NCBI GenBank assembly: GCA_007280875.1
Contig: QYQJ01000147.1
Span: 1 to 39,589 of the forward strand
From: Bacteroidota bacterium
GTDB taxonomy: Bacteria > Bacteroidota > Bacteroidia > Bacteroidales > FEN-979
Length of the DNA: 39,589 nucleotides
Direction of reading: 5' to 3'
Shown: piece after piece, positions 24,809 through 32,891 of the stretch
How positions within the stretch are numbered: position 1 is the first letter of the stretch
Layout: every line of letters starts with the position of its first letter
Notes under the pieces: model-generated
Databases searched by the model: none
What the model was told of the DNA's origin: nothing
The model's input: only the letters and a program-made list of their open reading frames with translations
Program-made: the position numbers and the translations under genes

Positions 24809-24857
24809 CTTCGTCCTTCCAACTTCGCACTTCCAGTTCGTAATTCGTACTTCTGAC
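24809..24857. repeat. CTTCGTNCTTCC stutter array ending at the MFS stop codon
   Basis: Drifted words CCTTCGTCCTTCC, AACTTCGCACTTCC, AGTTCGTAATTCGTACTTC occur in series and end at the stop codon of the MFS gene. The array begins with ACACAGAT, as does the related array at 26215-26260. Confidence 0.7.
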
Positions 24858-26117
24858 TTACTCTTCCAGCTTCTTCCCCCTGGTCTCCGGAAACGTCCAG
24901 ATCCACAATCCCGTGAGAATTGCAAAGAGAGCCGCCAGCGAGATCCCTCCGGCGAGGCCGTAATGAACGGCGATGATGGAGATGATCACCGGGGTGACGA
25001 ACTGCACTCCACGGGCGAGGTTGAAGGCAGTTCCCATGGCGGTACTGCGGATGGATGTGGGGAAGAGTTCGGAGAACAAGGCGCCATACCCCCCGAACAT
25101 CCCGGTGCCGAACCCCACCAGGAACATAAATGCAAGGATCACGGCTGGATAGGCCACAACGGTGCTCCAGAAAAGGGTGATCATGAGCAGGCCGGCGGCC
25201 ATGATGAAAGAATAAAGGGTATAGGCCGGCCGGCGGCCCCACCGGTCGGAGACAAACCCGAACAGGGCATAACCCAGGAAGCCTCCGGATTGGGTCACCA
25301 GCATCCACAACGCCGATTTGGTCATCGAGAACTCCCGTTCGGTATGCAGGTAACTGGGCATCCAGGAGTAGGTGAACCAATAAGCGGTCATGTCGAAAAT
25401 GGCAAGGATCAGGGCCAGGATGAAAAACTTGCGGTGGGCCTTGGAGAAGAGTTGAAGTAGCTTGTTTTCCTCTCCCAGGAGGATCTCTTTGATTTTTCTG
25501 ACTTTTACCGTTCCCTTCTGTTTTTGCGCAAGCCACAGATCCGACTCGGGCAGCTTCTTCCTGATGTAGATGATCAGCAGGGCAGGAAGGATAGAGATGA
25601 AGAAACTGGCCCTCCACCCAATGTGTGGAGCCACCAGGCCTCCCACAATAGCTGCCAGGGCAACCCCCAATGGGGCGCCGGTTTGCATGAAGGCGCAGTA
25701 CCGCCCCCGGACTTTCGCCGGGAAAGTCTCTCCCACATAGGTTTGGCCCGTAGCCCATTCGCCGCCCACACCTAGTCCGGTGACCACCCGGAAGATCATC
25801 AGGAACCAGAAGCTGCTGGAGAATCCACAGAAGAAGGTACCGATAGAATAGGTGAGGATGGTCCATTGCAGCACAGGCCTGCGTCCGTACCGGTCGGCCA
25901 GCACACCGAAGATGATACCCCCAATGGCGGTAGCAGCCAGCGATGCCCCCAGGATATAGGAGATCTCCATGTTGGTCAGATGAAAATCCTGGCGGATCAT
26001 GATCAGCAGGAAGGTAAAGAGGATCAGGTCGTAAAAGTCAAACACCCATCCGGCCCAGCTCAGGCCCAGGATGCGGTAATGCTGACGGGTAATGGTAGGG
26101 GATTCGTTAAGGAGCAT
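24858..26117 (-). CDS. MFS transporter, sugar/organic-acid symporter type
   Basis: This 419-residue inner membrane protein has 12 predicted spans and both copies of MFS motif A (LADRYGRRPVLQ and VSDRWGRRPAYT). The first helix region WAGWVFDFYDLILFTFLL and the GLGVGGEWATGQTYVGETFPAKVRGR segment resemble the metabolite:H+ symporter and sialate/lactate (SHS) groups, so import of a carboxylate or sugar acid is plausible, but no substrate can be named. It stands alone between repeat arrays on both sides. The 389-residue antisense-frame ORF listed over it (24697-25866) is a shadow. Confidence 0.87.
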   Translation of the reverse strand: MLLNESPTITRQHYRILGLSWAGWVFDFYDLILFTFLLIMIRQDFHLTNMEISYILGASLAATAIGGIIFGVLADRYGRRPVLQWTILTYSIGTFFCGFSSSFWFLMIFRVVTGLGVGGEWATGQTYVGETFPAKVRGRYCAFMQTGAPLGVALAAIVGGLVAPHIGWRASFFISILPALLIIYIRKKLPESDLWLAQKQKGTVKVRKIKEILLGEENKLLQLFSKAHRKFFILALILAIFDMTAYWFTYSWMPSYLHTEREFSMTKSALWMLVTQSGGFLGYALFGFVSDRWGRRPAYTLYSFIMAAGLLMITLFWSTVVAYPAVILAFMFLVGFGTGMFGGYGALFSELFPTSIRSTAMGTAFNLARGVQFVTPVIISIIAVHYGLAGGISLAALFAILTGLWIWTFPETRGKKLEE

Positions 26118-26149
26118 AGACGTAAGATTGACGAAACGTGATGGCTAAT

Positions 26150-26196
26150 TTATATAATTGCTCATTTATTGCACATTTATTGCACATAAATTGCCA
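26150..26196. repeat. TTTATTGCACA tandem repeat upstream of the MFS gene
   Basis: The 11-base unit ATTTATTGCAC occurs twice, flanked by related words (AATTGCTC, ATAAATTGCC). Its reverse complement matches the GCAATAAATGAGCAATT word at the very start of the window. Confidence 0.65.
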
Positions 26197-26240
26197 TTTT
26201 ACATCTGGTAACAGAACACAGATTTCTTCTACGTTCTAAC

Positions 26241-26293
26241 TTCGTCCTTCCAGTTCTATTGCTTCTCCCGAGTACTCGGGATGATGAAGCAAT
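26241..26293. repeat. Dispersed hairpin repeat, copy 1
   Basis: The first 42 bases are repeated at 30920-30961 with one mismatch. They include a perfect 16-base palindrome TCCCGAGTACTCGGGA (26266-26281), which here is enclosed by a second stem ATTGCTTC / GAAGCAAT (26258-26293). The arrangement looks like a small non-coding palindromic element. Confidence 0.75.
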
Positions 26294-26319
26294 CCGCTCG
26301 AATAATTGGAAAGGTCTGT

Positions 26320-26583
26320 CTAACTCTTCCACCTCTCCAGCTTCGGAATATTCAAGGTGAAGAACCATGCCAGAATCGGCGAATATCCCATTTCGGACAT
26401 TTTCTCCTTCACCCTCTCCTTCATGCCTTTTGCCGTGATATCAGGGAGAGTAAAATGGCCGTTCTCATAACAGTGAGAACAAAATTTAACGCTTTTAGAC
26501 CCATCGGCTTTGGTACCACCACCCTTCTCATCCTTGCTGAGAGGCATCCCGCAGCTCTGACAGAATTTGTAATTCTTTTCCAT
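26320..26583 (-). CDS. Small zinc-ribbon protein
   Basis: This 87-residue protein begins with a Cys4 zinc ribbon: Cys8 and Cys11 in KFCQSCGMPL, and Cys35 and Cys38 in KFCSHCYENG. It matches the 'putative zinc ribbon' family (PF12674 pattern) common in Bacteroidota and Firmicutes. The C-terminal half is basic and helical (AKGMKERVKEKMSEMGYSPI) and ends in a short hydrophobic stretch (LAWFFTLNIPKLERW). Its role is unknown. The gene is isolated, with repeat arrays on both sides. Bases 26584-26663 hold no gene. Confidence 0.8.
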   Translation of the reverse strand: MEKNYKFCQSCGMPLSKDEKGGGTKADGSKSVKFCSHCYENGHFTLPDITAKGMKERVKEKMSEMGYSPILAWFFTLNIPKLERWKS

Positions 26584-26663
26584 GGTAGTTTTGATTAGAA
26601 ACAGATCAATTTACGAGGGACAAGTTACGATTTTCGATTGAATTTTCAATTGACGCATTGTGA

Positions 26664-26702
26664 CTTCCTTCGCGCCTTTGTGTCTATGCAGTGAAGCCTT
26701 TG
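26664..26702. repeat. TTCGCGNCTTNG-type dispersed repeat
   Basis: The segment TTCGCGCCTTTGTGTCT followed by GTGAAGCCTT matches the one at 30824-30856 (TTCGCGTCTTGGCGTCT then GTGAAGTCTT) with scattered substitutions. Both are intergenic and non-coding. Confidence 0.65.
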
Positions 26703-26718
26703 TAAGGGAGACTTTATC

Positions 26719-26746
26719 CGCTTCGCTATTTCGCTTCGCTATCTCC
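26719..26746. repeat. CGCTTCGCTAT stutter at the end of the GH2 pseudogene
   Basis: CGCTTCGCTATTT and CGCTTCGCTATCT are tandem copies that overlap the stop codon of the GH2 remnant and encode its last residues. The word is related to TTCGCTACC at 15510-15542. Confidence 0.65.
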
Positions 26747-28301
26747 AAGTATTTCACAGATCTCCCGGTTCACCTTACGGATCCTTTCCGCATCCGGCTT
26801 CACCACCTTCCGGTCGTAGGTCATGATGCCGTTCACCTCGATCTCTACATCTGTGGTTTGGGTATATATGGCGGCTGAAAATCCGGGCTTGATCAGTTTT
26901 TTGAGTTTTTCCGCCAGCTCATTGTAGGCGTCAGTGACCTCATCAGAGGTTTTATATTGTACATAGCCCCAGTTGCGGCCTGTCTCCCAAAGGTGACCCT
27001 CTACCGCCAAGCCCAGGCCGCCGTACTCTCCCAATACGCATACCCGGCTACCTTCATAGAGCGTGAGTTGCGGATCGGGGTAGTTGTGGACGTCGAGGAT
27101 ATCGCCCACAGCATAAAAATTTCCCCCGCTAGCCGGGTTGACCAGCCGGGAGGGGTCATAGGCTTTTGTCCATTGGGCGATCCCGACGGTATTGAACTGT
27201 CCCCACGATTCGTTGAAGGGAATCCAGACCACCACACAGGGGTTGGAGATCAGTTTGTCAATAATGGCCCGCCATTCGTTCATGTAGTTTTCGGCCGACT
27301 CGGGGGAGCGTACTTTCTCCTGGCCGGTAAAATATTGCCCGGGTTGCCACTGAGGCCCCCGGTCGCCGCTGGGCATATCCTGCCATACCAGCATAACTCT
27401 TAACCCGGTCGAGCGCTTTTCCGTTTCGCGTCAGGGTGATCCCGAGGTCGTAAAGGAATGGATTTTCGGGACTCCAGAGTTTCGGTTCGGGAACCGCCAG
27501 GAGAACTTCCGTCCCTGCCGCCGCTCTGCCTGATTCTACCACTGTCCCCTGGTCAAACAGTGTCACCTCAATGAGATCGCCTGATGAGGAGCCGGAGGCA
27601 ACGGCAGTAACGGAGAGGGTTTGCCCGTCAATATCGGGGATGCTTTTTACCGATATGATGTGGTTCTCCCCAACCGGCTCAAGCCAAACGGTTTGCCAGA
27701 TGCCGGTGACCGCTGTGTACCAGATGCCTCTGGGGTCATTCACCTGTTTGCCCCTGGGCTGATAGCCAGCGTTGGTCGGATCCCATACACGGACCATCAG
27801 GGTCTGTTGCGTCTCTTTGGATAGGTATGCTGTGATGTCGAACGTAAAGGGAATGTATCCTCCCTGATGAGATCCGATACGGATACTGTTGATCCAGATG
27901 TCGCATTTCCAGTCAATGGCGCCGAAGTTCAGCAGGATGTGCTTCCCTTTCCAGGAAGCCGGGATAGAAAAGGACCGGGCATACCAGAGCTCGTTTTCAG
28001 CGCCTACCGGTTTCTGAACTCCCGAGAGGCTTGATTCGACTGCAAAAGGGACGAGAATCTTCCCGTTAAAGGCATCCGGGAGGCTATGACCTTTCGGAAG
28101 GATGGCATAGTCCCACAATCCGTTCAGGTTTTGCCATTCGTCACGTTCCAGGATTGGTCGCGGGTATTCAGGTAAAGGATTTGCCGGATCTACCTGTTCA
28201 GTCCATTGCGTTTTCAATCTATCCCCCGCCGGATGCCATTGCTGAGCGTTGCCGGATATGCAGGCAAGAACTGTTATAAAAGAGAGTACAAGATGCCTCA
28301 T
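26726..28301 (-). pseudogene. Glycoside hydrolase family 2 gene broken by an internal deletion
   Basis: Two ORFs in different frames form one secreted GH2 beta-galactosidase or beta-glucuronidase-like enzyme. The first (28301 to about 27394) has a signal peptide (MRHLVLSFITVLACISGNAQ), the sugar-binding jelly roll (EWQNLNGLWDYAI, LLNFGAIDWKCDIWIN) and the Ig-like domain ending NGKALDRVKSY. The second (27394 to 26726) starts within the TIM barrel at LVWQDMPSGD and includes the acid/base region PFNESWGQFN and the nucleophile region LGEYGGLG. At 27390-27402 the sequence jumps directly from one to the other with a frame change, removing roughly 60-80 residues that normally hold the first barrel strands. 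Catalytic residues remain, but the barrel cannot be complete. Decay by deletion is the simplest reading; assembly error is possible. Confidence 0.85.
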
Positions 28302-28417
28302 GGTTTTATAAATGGCTATATCGAAATTACAATAATTCGGAAAATCAGCTTTTGTCGGGGAGATTTTCTGTCATGAATATTTAATGCAAATTTAATCTAT
28401 ATGAAGCAACTCTGAAG

Positions 28418-28425
28418 TAATTTTG
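28418..28425 (+). promoter_or_regulatory. -7 box (TAATTTTG) for the LruC-domain lipoprotein gene
   Basis: TAATTTTG matches TAnnTTTG and lies 46 bases upstream of the ATG at 28472. No good -33 element is visible. Confidence 0.45.
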
Positions 28426-28471
28426 CCATATCATGCAGGGTTGAGTTCCTCATCTTATTAACTGACATAAA

Positions 28472-30790
28472 ATGAATCCTATGAAAACGCTCAAAATCAT
28501 CATGGTTCTCGTTATCGGGATTTTTTATTTATTCGCTCCCACAGGTTGCAGGAAGATTAGCGGTGATACTTCTACCAAAACGGGGATGGACGCGCTCCTG
28601 ATCCCTCAGAACTTCTCATGGGAGACCTCCCGGGTAGTCAGAATAACTATTTCCAGCAACGTGACCGGGAGCGCAATCGGTTCTCTGCAAAAGATCTCAA
28701 TTTTTGATGGAAACCCGTTGCAAGGTGGTGCGCTGCTGATCACCGGCTCAACCGGCTACCAATTGTCATTCGAGTCTACTTTGCGTGTCCCCACGGCTCT
28801 GAAAGTCCTTTTTGCCGAGATCCAATCGGAGTCGGGATTTTCCCAGATCGTCTCCCTGGAGGTATCAGACGATATTGCTTATACTTTTAATGAACCGGGA
28901 ATTATAAAGAATTCCGATGAGATCGAAGAACCAACCTGCACCAGCGGCTGCGATGTTACATCTACCAGCGGTACGGCTCGAACCATCAGCGACGGCATGG
29001 TTTGGTGCATGACCGGCAACATCAATACGGGAGCTGCCACATTTAAAATCACCAATGGAACAGCCCGGATTTGCGGCTCCTTCATTGGAAAGATCAACCT
29101 GGATCCCATTGCCGGAGGTACTGCAAACATGATTTTTACCAATGGAGCGCCCGGATCGATTAACACCCTTACCATGAAAGGGAATAGTACGCTGACCATC
29201 TACAGTACATGCAACGTGACCGTGAGCGCTACGCCCTCTATTACGCAGAATGCCAGGGTTATCAATTACGGCACTCTCTCCATCACAGGAACTCCTTTTG
29301 CCCCTAATGATTTGATTCAGAATATGGGAACTCTAACGATTAATGGAGAATACCTGATGAACGGCACCTCCGGATCACTAGTGAATTCAGGGACCCTGGC
29401 TGTCACGGGAAATTGGAATGTAGCTAATCCGGTCACCAACACCGGGATCATCGTTGTTTCGGGGGCCATTAACTTCAACGGAAGCACTGTTGAAAATGAT
29501 TGCCGGATCGTTGGCCAGCAGCAGGTCGTTTTTAATACGGTAACTTACTCTTCCATAGCCGGATACCTGAAAGGCACGAATCAAATCACCGTGAATGCAG
29601 GAGCGACCCTCACACTGATCAGCCAGTCGATGATGGTATCCCCTACGATCAATATCATGGAAACTATCAATGGCCAGGGCTCATTCAGCGTTCTGAAAGC
29701 AACGCAGCAAGCCGCCATCACCGGAACGAAAAAGTTGAACGGACCGCTGGAATTGTTGACTCCTTCCGGCACACTGACCACCGGCAGTTTTCCGGCAAAT
29801 TTCTCCAATGGGGCCGTCCTCTATGCCATAGCCAATGCAACAGCCTATATTCCGATAACCACCTGTAACCCCGATGGGAGCGGGCAACCCCCTCCTCCCG
29901 ATAGCGATGGCGACGGAGTAGCCGATAACCTGGATGACTACCCGGCTGATCCTGCCCGCGCTTATGATAACTGGTATCCCGGGAAGAACAATTGGGGGTC
30001 GTTGGCATTTGAGGATCTATGGCCATCCAAAGGGGATTATGACATGAACGATATGATCGTAGATTATCAGTTCAGGGTGGTATCCAATGCCCAGAATAAA
30101 ATAGTTGATATCCTGCCTCTATTTTATATCAGAGCGGTAGGCGCCAGCTTGCACAACGGATTCGGATGGCAATTCGACAACATCCTGCCGGGAGCAGTAT
30201 CTTCTGTGACCAGAACCTATGCCAACCTCCCGCCTGAGCCATGGACGTATATTTCGCTCGATGCCAACGGAACGGAAAACGGCCAGGAAAAAGCAGTCAT
30301 CATCGTATTTGAGAATACGGAAAATGTGATCAACCGGGTAGGAGGGACATTCTATAATACAGAAAAAAACGGATTCTACGGGTTGTCTGATACAATCAGG
30401 GTTGCGGTACACTTCCAGATCCCACAGCTTCAGGCTGATCTCGGGACCCCTCCCTATAATCCCTTCATCATCAAAAATCTGGACAGGGGAGTCGAAATCC
30501 ATCTTCCCAACTATGTGCCAACATCTCTGGCCGACCTGACCTATCTGGGTACCACAGATGATGCGTCCAACCCTGCTTTGGGGATCTATTACAGGACAGC
30601 CACCAATCTGCCCTGGGCTATCAATCTCCCGGTACGGTTTGATTATACCTGGGAATATGTCCAGATCCTATACGGACACCTGAAGTTTGGGTCCTGGGCT
30701 GAATCCGGAGGGGCAACCTTCCCCGATTGGTACAATAACCTGGCAGGTTACCGGGACACAACGAAAATCTATGCAACTCCTGCAAAATGA
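28472..30790 (+). CDS. LruC-domain surface lipoprotein with beta-helix-like repeats
   Basis: This 772-residue protein has a lipoprotein signal peptide with the lipobox APTGC (Cys26); MKTL four codons later is an alternative start. Residues of about 150-460 are rich in short repeats of the form N-x-G-T-L-x-I-x-G (NYGTLSITG, NMGTLTINGEY, NSGTLAVTGNW, NTGIIVVSGAI), suggesting a right-handed beta-helix or adhesin-like stalk. A calcium-binding thrombospondin-3-like motif (PDSDGDGVADNLDDYPADP) precedes the LruC domain (FEDLWPSKGDYDMNDMIVDYQF to the C-terminus). LruC proteins are exported and outer-membrane-associated in Bacteroidota and Leptospira; their ligand is not established. The gene is monocistronic, divergent from the GH2 remnant. 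Confidence 0.87.
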   Translation: MNPMKTLKIIMVLVIGIFYLFAPTGCRKISGDTSTKTGMDALLIPQNFSWETSRVVRITISSNVTGSAIGSLQKISIFDGNPLQGGALLITGSTGYQLSFESTLRVPTALKVLFAEIQSESGFSQIVSLEVSDDIAYTFNEPGIIKNSDEIEEPTCTSGCDVTSTSGTARTISDGMVWCMTGNINTGAATFKITNGTARICGSFIGKINLDPIAGGTANMIFTNGAPGSINTLTMKGNSTLTIYSTCNVTVSATPSITQNARVINYGTLSITGTPFAPNDLIQNMGTLTINGEYLMNGTSGSLVNSGTLAVTGNWNVANPVTNTGIIVVSGAINFNGSTVENDCRIVGQQQVVFNTVTYSSIAGYLKGTNQITVNAGATLTLISQSMMVSPTINIMETINGQGSFSVLKATQQAAITGTKKLNGPLELLTPSGTLTTGSFPANFSNGAVLYAIANATAYIPITTCNPDGSGQPPPPDSDGDGVADNLDDYPADPARAYDNWYPGKNNWGSLAFEDLWPSKGDYDMNDMIVDYQFRVVSNAQNKIVDILPLFYIRAVGASLHNGFGWQFDNILPGAVSSVTRTYANLPPEPWTYISLDANGTENGQEKAVIIVFENTENVINRVGGTFYNTEKNGFYGLSDTIRVAVHFQIPQLQADLGTPPYNPFIIKNLDRGVEIHLPNYVPTSLADLTYLGTTDDASNPALGIYYRTATNLPWAINLPVRFDYTWEYVQILYGHLKFGSWAESGGATFPDWYNNLAGYRDTTKIYATPAK

Positions 30791-30823
30791 CAGGTTGGTG
30801 CTTACGGATTTTCACGGATTTTC

Positions 30824-30904
30824 TTCGCGTCTTGGCGTCTTCGCGGTGAAGTCTTAGCTGGCGAGACTATTACCCCTAAATCGCAAAGCCGCCAAGAACG
30901 CAAA
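30824..30904. repeat. Inverted pair of TTCGCGTCTTGGCG units
   Basis: TTCGCGTCTTGGCGTCTTCGCG (30824-30845) faces an imperfect reverse complement, CGCAAAGCCGCCAAGAACGC (30882-30901), across a 36-base spacer, so a long imperfect hairpin could form. The left arm is preceded by two copies of ACGGATTTT. A single relative lies at 26664-26702. No gene is seen here. Confidence 0.65.
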
Positions 30905-30919
30905 CTTCTAAGTTCTACC

Positions 30920-30967
30920 TTCGTACTTCCAGTTCTATTGCTTCTCCCGAGTACTCGGGATCGCAAT
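30920..30967. repeat. Dispersed hairpin repeat, copy 2
   Basis: Bases 30920-30961 match 26241-26282 except at one position. The palindrome TCCCGAGTACTCGGGA is at 30945-30960, enclosed by a short outer stem ATTGC / GCAAT (30937-30967). Confidence 0.75.
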
Positions 30968-30972
30968 GACAT

Positions 30973-31001
30973 TACTTCTGACATCTGACTTCTGACTTTC
31001 C
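30973..31001. repeat. CTTCTGACATCTGA stutter upstream of the ABC transporter operon
   Basis: CTTCTGACA, TCTGACTTCTGACTTTC are drifted copies of a seven-base TCTGACT word. The array ends four bases before the -7 box of the ABC transporter genes. Confidence 0.6.
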
Positions 31002-31004
31002 TTT

Positions 31005-31012
31005 TATCTTTG
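31005..31012 (+). promoter_or_regulatory. -7 box (TATCTTTG) only four bases before the ABC ATPase ATG
   Basis: TATCTTTG fits TAnnTTTG exactly. A start site the usual 5-7 bases downstream would fall on or next to the ATG at 31017, so the mRNA may be leaderless or have almost no leader. No -33 element stands out in the repeat DNA upstream. Confidence 0.45.
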
Positions 31013-31016
31013 CACC

Positions 31017-31754
31017 ATGTCCCCCTCTCCCGTCATCGAAGTCCGCAACGTCTTCAAGTCCTTCAAAACGGTTCAGGCTGTTTGCGGAGTGGACCTGACA
31101 ATCCTCCCGGGCCAGTTCGTGGCATTGCTTGGCCCCAACGGGGCAGGTAAAACAACCCTGGTGGAGATGATCGAAGGGATCCAGAAGCCCGACCGGGGCG
31201 AGATCCGCATCCTCGGGAAGCTCTGGAAGGGGTATGAGAAGGAGCTGCGGAAAATCATCGGGCTCTCGCTGCAGGAGACACGGTACATTGAAAAGCTGAC
31301 AGCCTGGGAGACATTGCGGCTGTTTGCCAGCTTTTTCAATCTTGGCCCCGAACGCGTAGAAGAAGCGCTTCAGCTGGTCGGACTGGAAGAAAAACGCAAA
31401 GCCTATACGGTGAATCTTTCCGGGGGGCAACGCCAACGATTGGCCCTGGGCATCGCCCTGATCAACCATCCCCGGATCCTGCTCCTCGACGAACCCACTA
31501 CCGGCCTTGATCCCAATGCCCGCAGGGAGATCTGGGAGATCCTGCGCAACCTCAGAAGGACATCAGATACCTCGATGATCCTAACGACACATTACATGGA
31601 GGAGGCGGAACAACTCTGCGAGCAGATCGTGATCATCCACGAGGGAAAGATCCTGAAAGAGGGGACCATGAAGGAACTTTTAAACGAAGATCCTTCGTTG
31701 AAGAACCTGGATGACCTGTTTACTGCATTAACGGGGAGGAGGCTGCATGATTGA
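31017..31754 (+). CDS. ABC transporter ATP-binding protein (DrrA/ABC-2 type)
   Basis: This 245-residue ATPase energises the downstream membrane subunit. Walker A is GPNGAGKTT, the signature is LSGGQRQRLALG, Walker B is RILLLDEPTTGLDP and the switch His is in ILTTHYMEE. The sequence type (GVDLTILPGQFVALLGPNGAGK) is that of exporters for drugs, lipids or other small molecules. It overlaps the permease gene by eight bases. Substrate unknown. Confidence 0.95.
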   Translation: MSPSPVIEVRNVFKSFKTVQAVCGVDLTILPGQFVALLGPNGAGKTTLVEMIEGIQKPDRGEIRILGKLWKGYEKELRKIIGLSLQETRYIEKLTAWETLRLFASFFNLGPERVEEALQLVGLEEKRKAYTVNLSGGQRQRLALGIALINHPRILLLDEPTTGLDPNARREIWEILRNLRRTSDTSMILTTHYMEEAEQLCEQIVIIHEGKILKEGTMKELLNEDPSLKNLDDLFTALTGRRLHD

Positions 31755-32838
31755 CCGGATCAGGAATAACCAGCTCTGGCAACTGACCCTGGCCAACATC
31801 CTGGAGAAAGTCCGCGAACCAGGTGTGCTTTTCTGGGGGATAGGCTTTCCGATCCTGATGTCGATCGGGTTGGGTCTGGCGTTCACCCGGAAGCCGGAAA
31901 GTGTCAGGCACGTCGCGCTGATCTCACCCGACACCGGAACCTGTACCATTATCCTGAAGGACGACAAACTGGGAAACACTACCTTCCGCCTGGAGAAAAT
32001 GTCCTGGGAAGAGGCCATGGTACAGCTCAAACGGGGGCACGTGAATGTAGCGGTCACCGCAGGAGATAGTGGATACAGGTACCATTTTGACCCTATGAAT
32101 CCCGATGCCCAGCTTACCTATGTAAGACTCTCCCCCATACTGAACAGGATCCCTGCAGCGGATCTGATCCGGGATCCGGTTTACGAAGAGGACCTGAGTG
32201 CAGCAACCGGATCGGAGGTGGATGCCCTGACCGTCACCGGTACACGGTATATCGATTTCCTGATCCCCGGGATGATCGCCATGGGGGTGATGTTCTCCTG
32301 CCTCTGGGGATTGGGATACGGCATCATCGATACACGCTCCAAGAAACTCCTCCGAAGAATGATCGCCACCCCGATGAAACGGTCGAACTACCTGGTGGCA
32401 ATGATCACGGTGCGGCTGGTGATGAACGTGATTGAAGCAGGACTGCTGATGCTCTTTGCCTGGTTAGCCTTCGGGATCACCATCCAGGGGAATATCCCGG
32501 CCCTGCTCATCCTCTTCCTGGCAGGAAATATCGCCTTCTCCGGGATCGGGATCTTCCTGGCCTGCCATACATCCAAAACAGAGATCGGCAATGCCTTCAT
32601 CAACGTGATCAGTATGCCGATGATGGTCCTTTCAGGGATCTTTTTCAGCTACCACAACTTCCCCGACTGGGCCATCCCCATCATCAAACCTCTTCCCCTT
32701 ACCATGCTGGCCGATGGCATCCGCAGCATTTTCATTGAAGGTGCCGGATTCGCACAAACAACAATCCCCTCACTGATCCTGACAGCCACAGGGATCCTCT
32801 TTTTTACCGTGGGGTTGAAGCTGTTTAAATGGCATTGA
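31747..32838 (+). CDS. ABC-2 type transporter permease
   Basis: This 363-residue protein has one N-terminal membrane span (about residues 30-45), an extracytoplasmic domain of about 160 residues (VRHVALISPDTGTC to GTRYIDF) and five or six spans in the C-terminal half, including the ABC-2 motif region FLIPGMIAMGVMFSCLWGLG and SMPMMVLSGIFFSYHNFPDW. This is the layout of YhiH/NodJ-like export permeases. Together with the ATPase it forms an exporter, and no regulator is adjacent. Confidence 0.92.
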   Translation: MIDRIRNNQLWQLTLANILEKVREPGVLFWGIGFPILMSIGLGLAFTRKPESVRHVALISPDTGTCTIILKDDKLGNTTFRLEKMSWEEAMVQLKRGHVNVAVTAGDSGYRYHFDPMNPDAQLTYVRLSPILNRIPAADLIRDPVYEEDLSAATGSEVDALTVTGTRYIDFLIPGMIAMGVMFSCLWGLGYGIIDTRSKKLLRRMIATPMKRSNYLVAMITVRLVMNVIEAGLLMLFAWLAFGITIQGNIPALLILFLAGNIAFSGIGIFLACHTSKTEIGNAFINVISMPMMVLSGIFFSYHNFPDWAIPIIKPLPLTMLADGIRSIFIEGAGFAQTTIPSLILTATGILFFTVGLKLFKWH

Positions 32839-32854
32839 TTCTTTTTTTATATAT

Positions 32855-32867
32855 TTACGAATCGTAA
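32855..32867. promoter_or_regulatory. TTACGA-A-TCGTAA dyad beside a near-consensus -7 box
   Basis: Six-base arms TTACGA / TCGTAA flank one base and overlap TATATTTA (32850-32857), which differs from TAnnTTTG at the last base. It lies 25 bases before the permease ATG and could be an operator for the acid-resistance cluster. This rests on symmetry and position alone. Confidence 0.3.
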
Positions 32868-32891
32868 CCAATAGAAACCAATTCCAGCTTC

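Noticed and set aside
24697-25866. 389-residue minus-strand ORF overlapping the MFS gene
   Set aside because: It is Pro/Arg/His-rich with no recognisable motif and lies in another frame of the well-conserved MFS transporter at 24858-26117, so it is a shadow.
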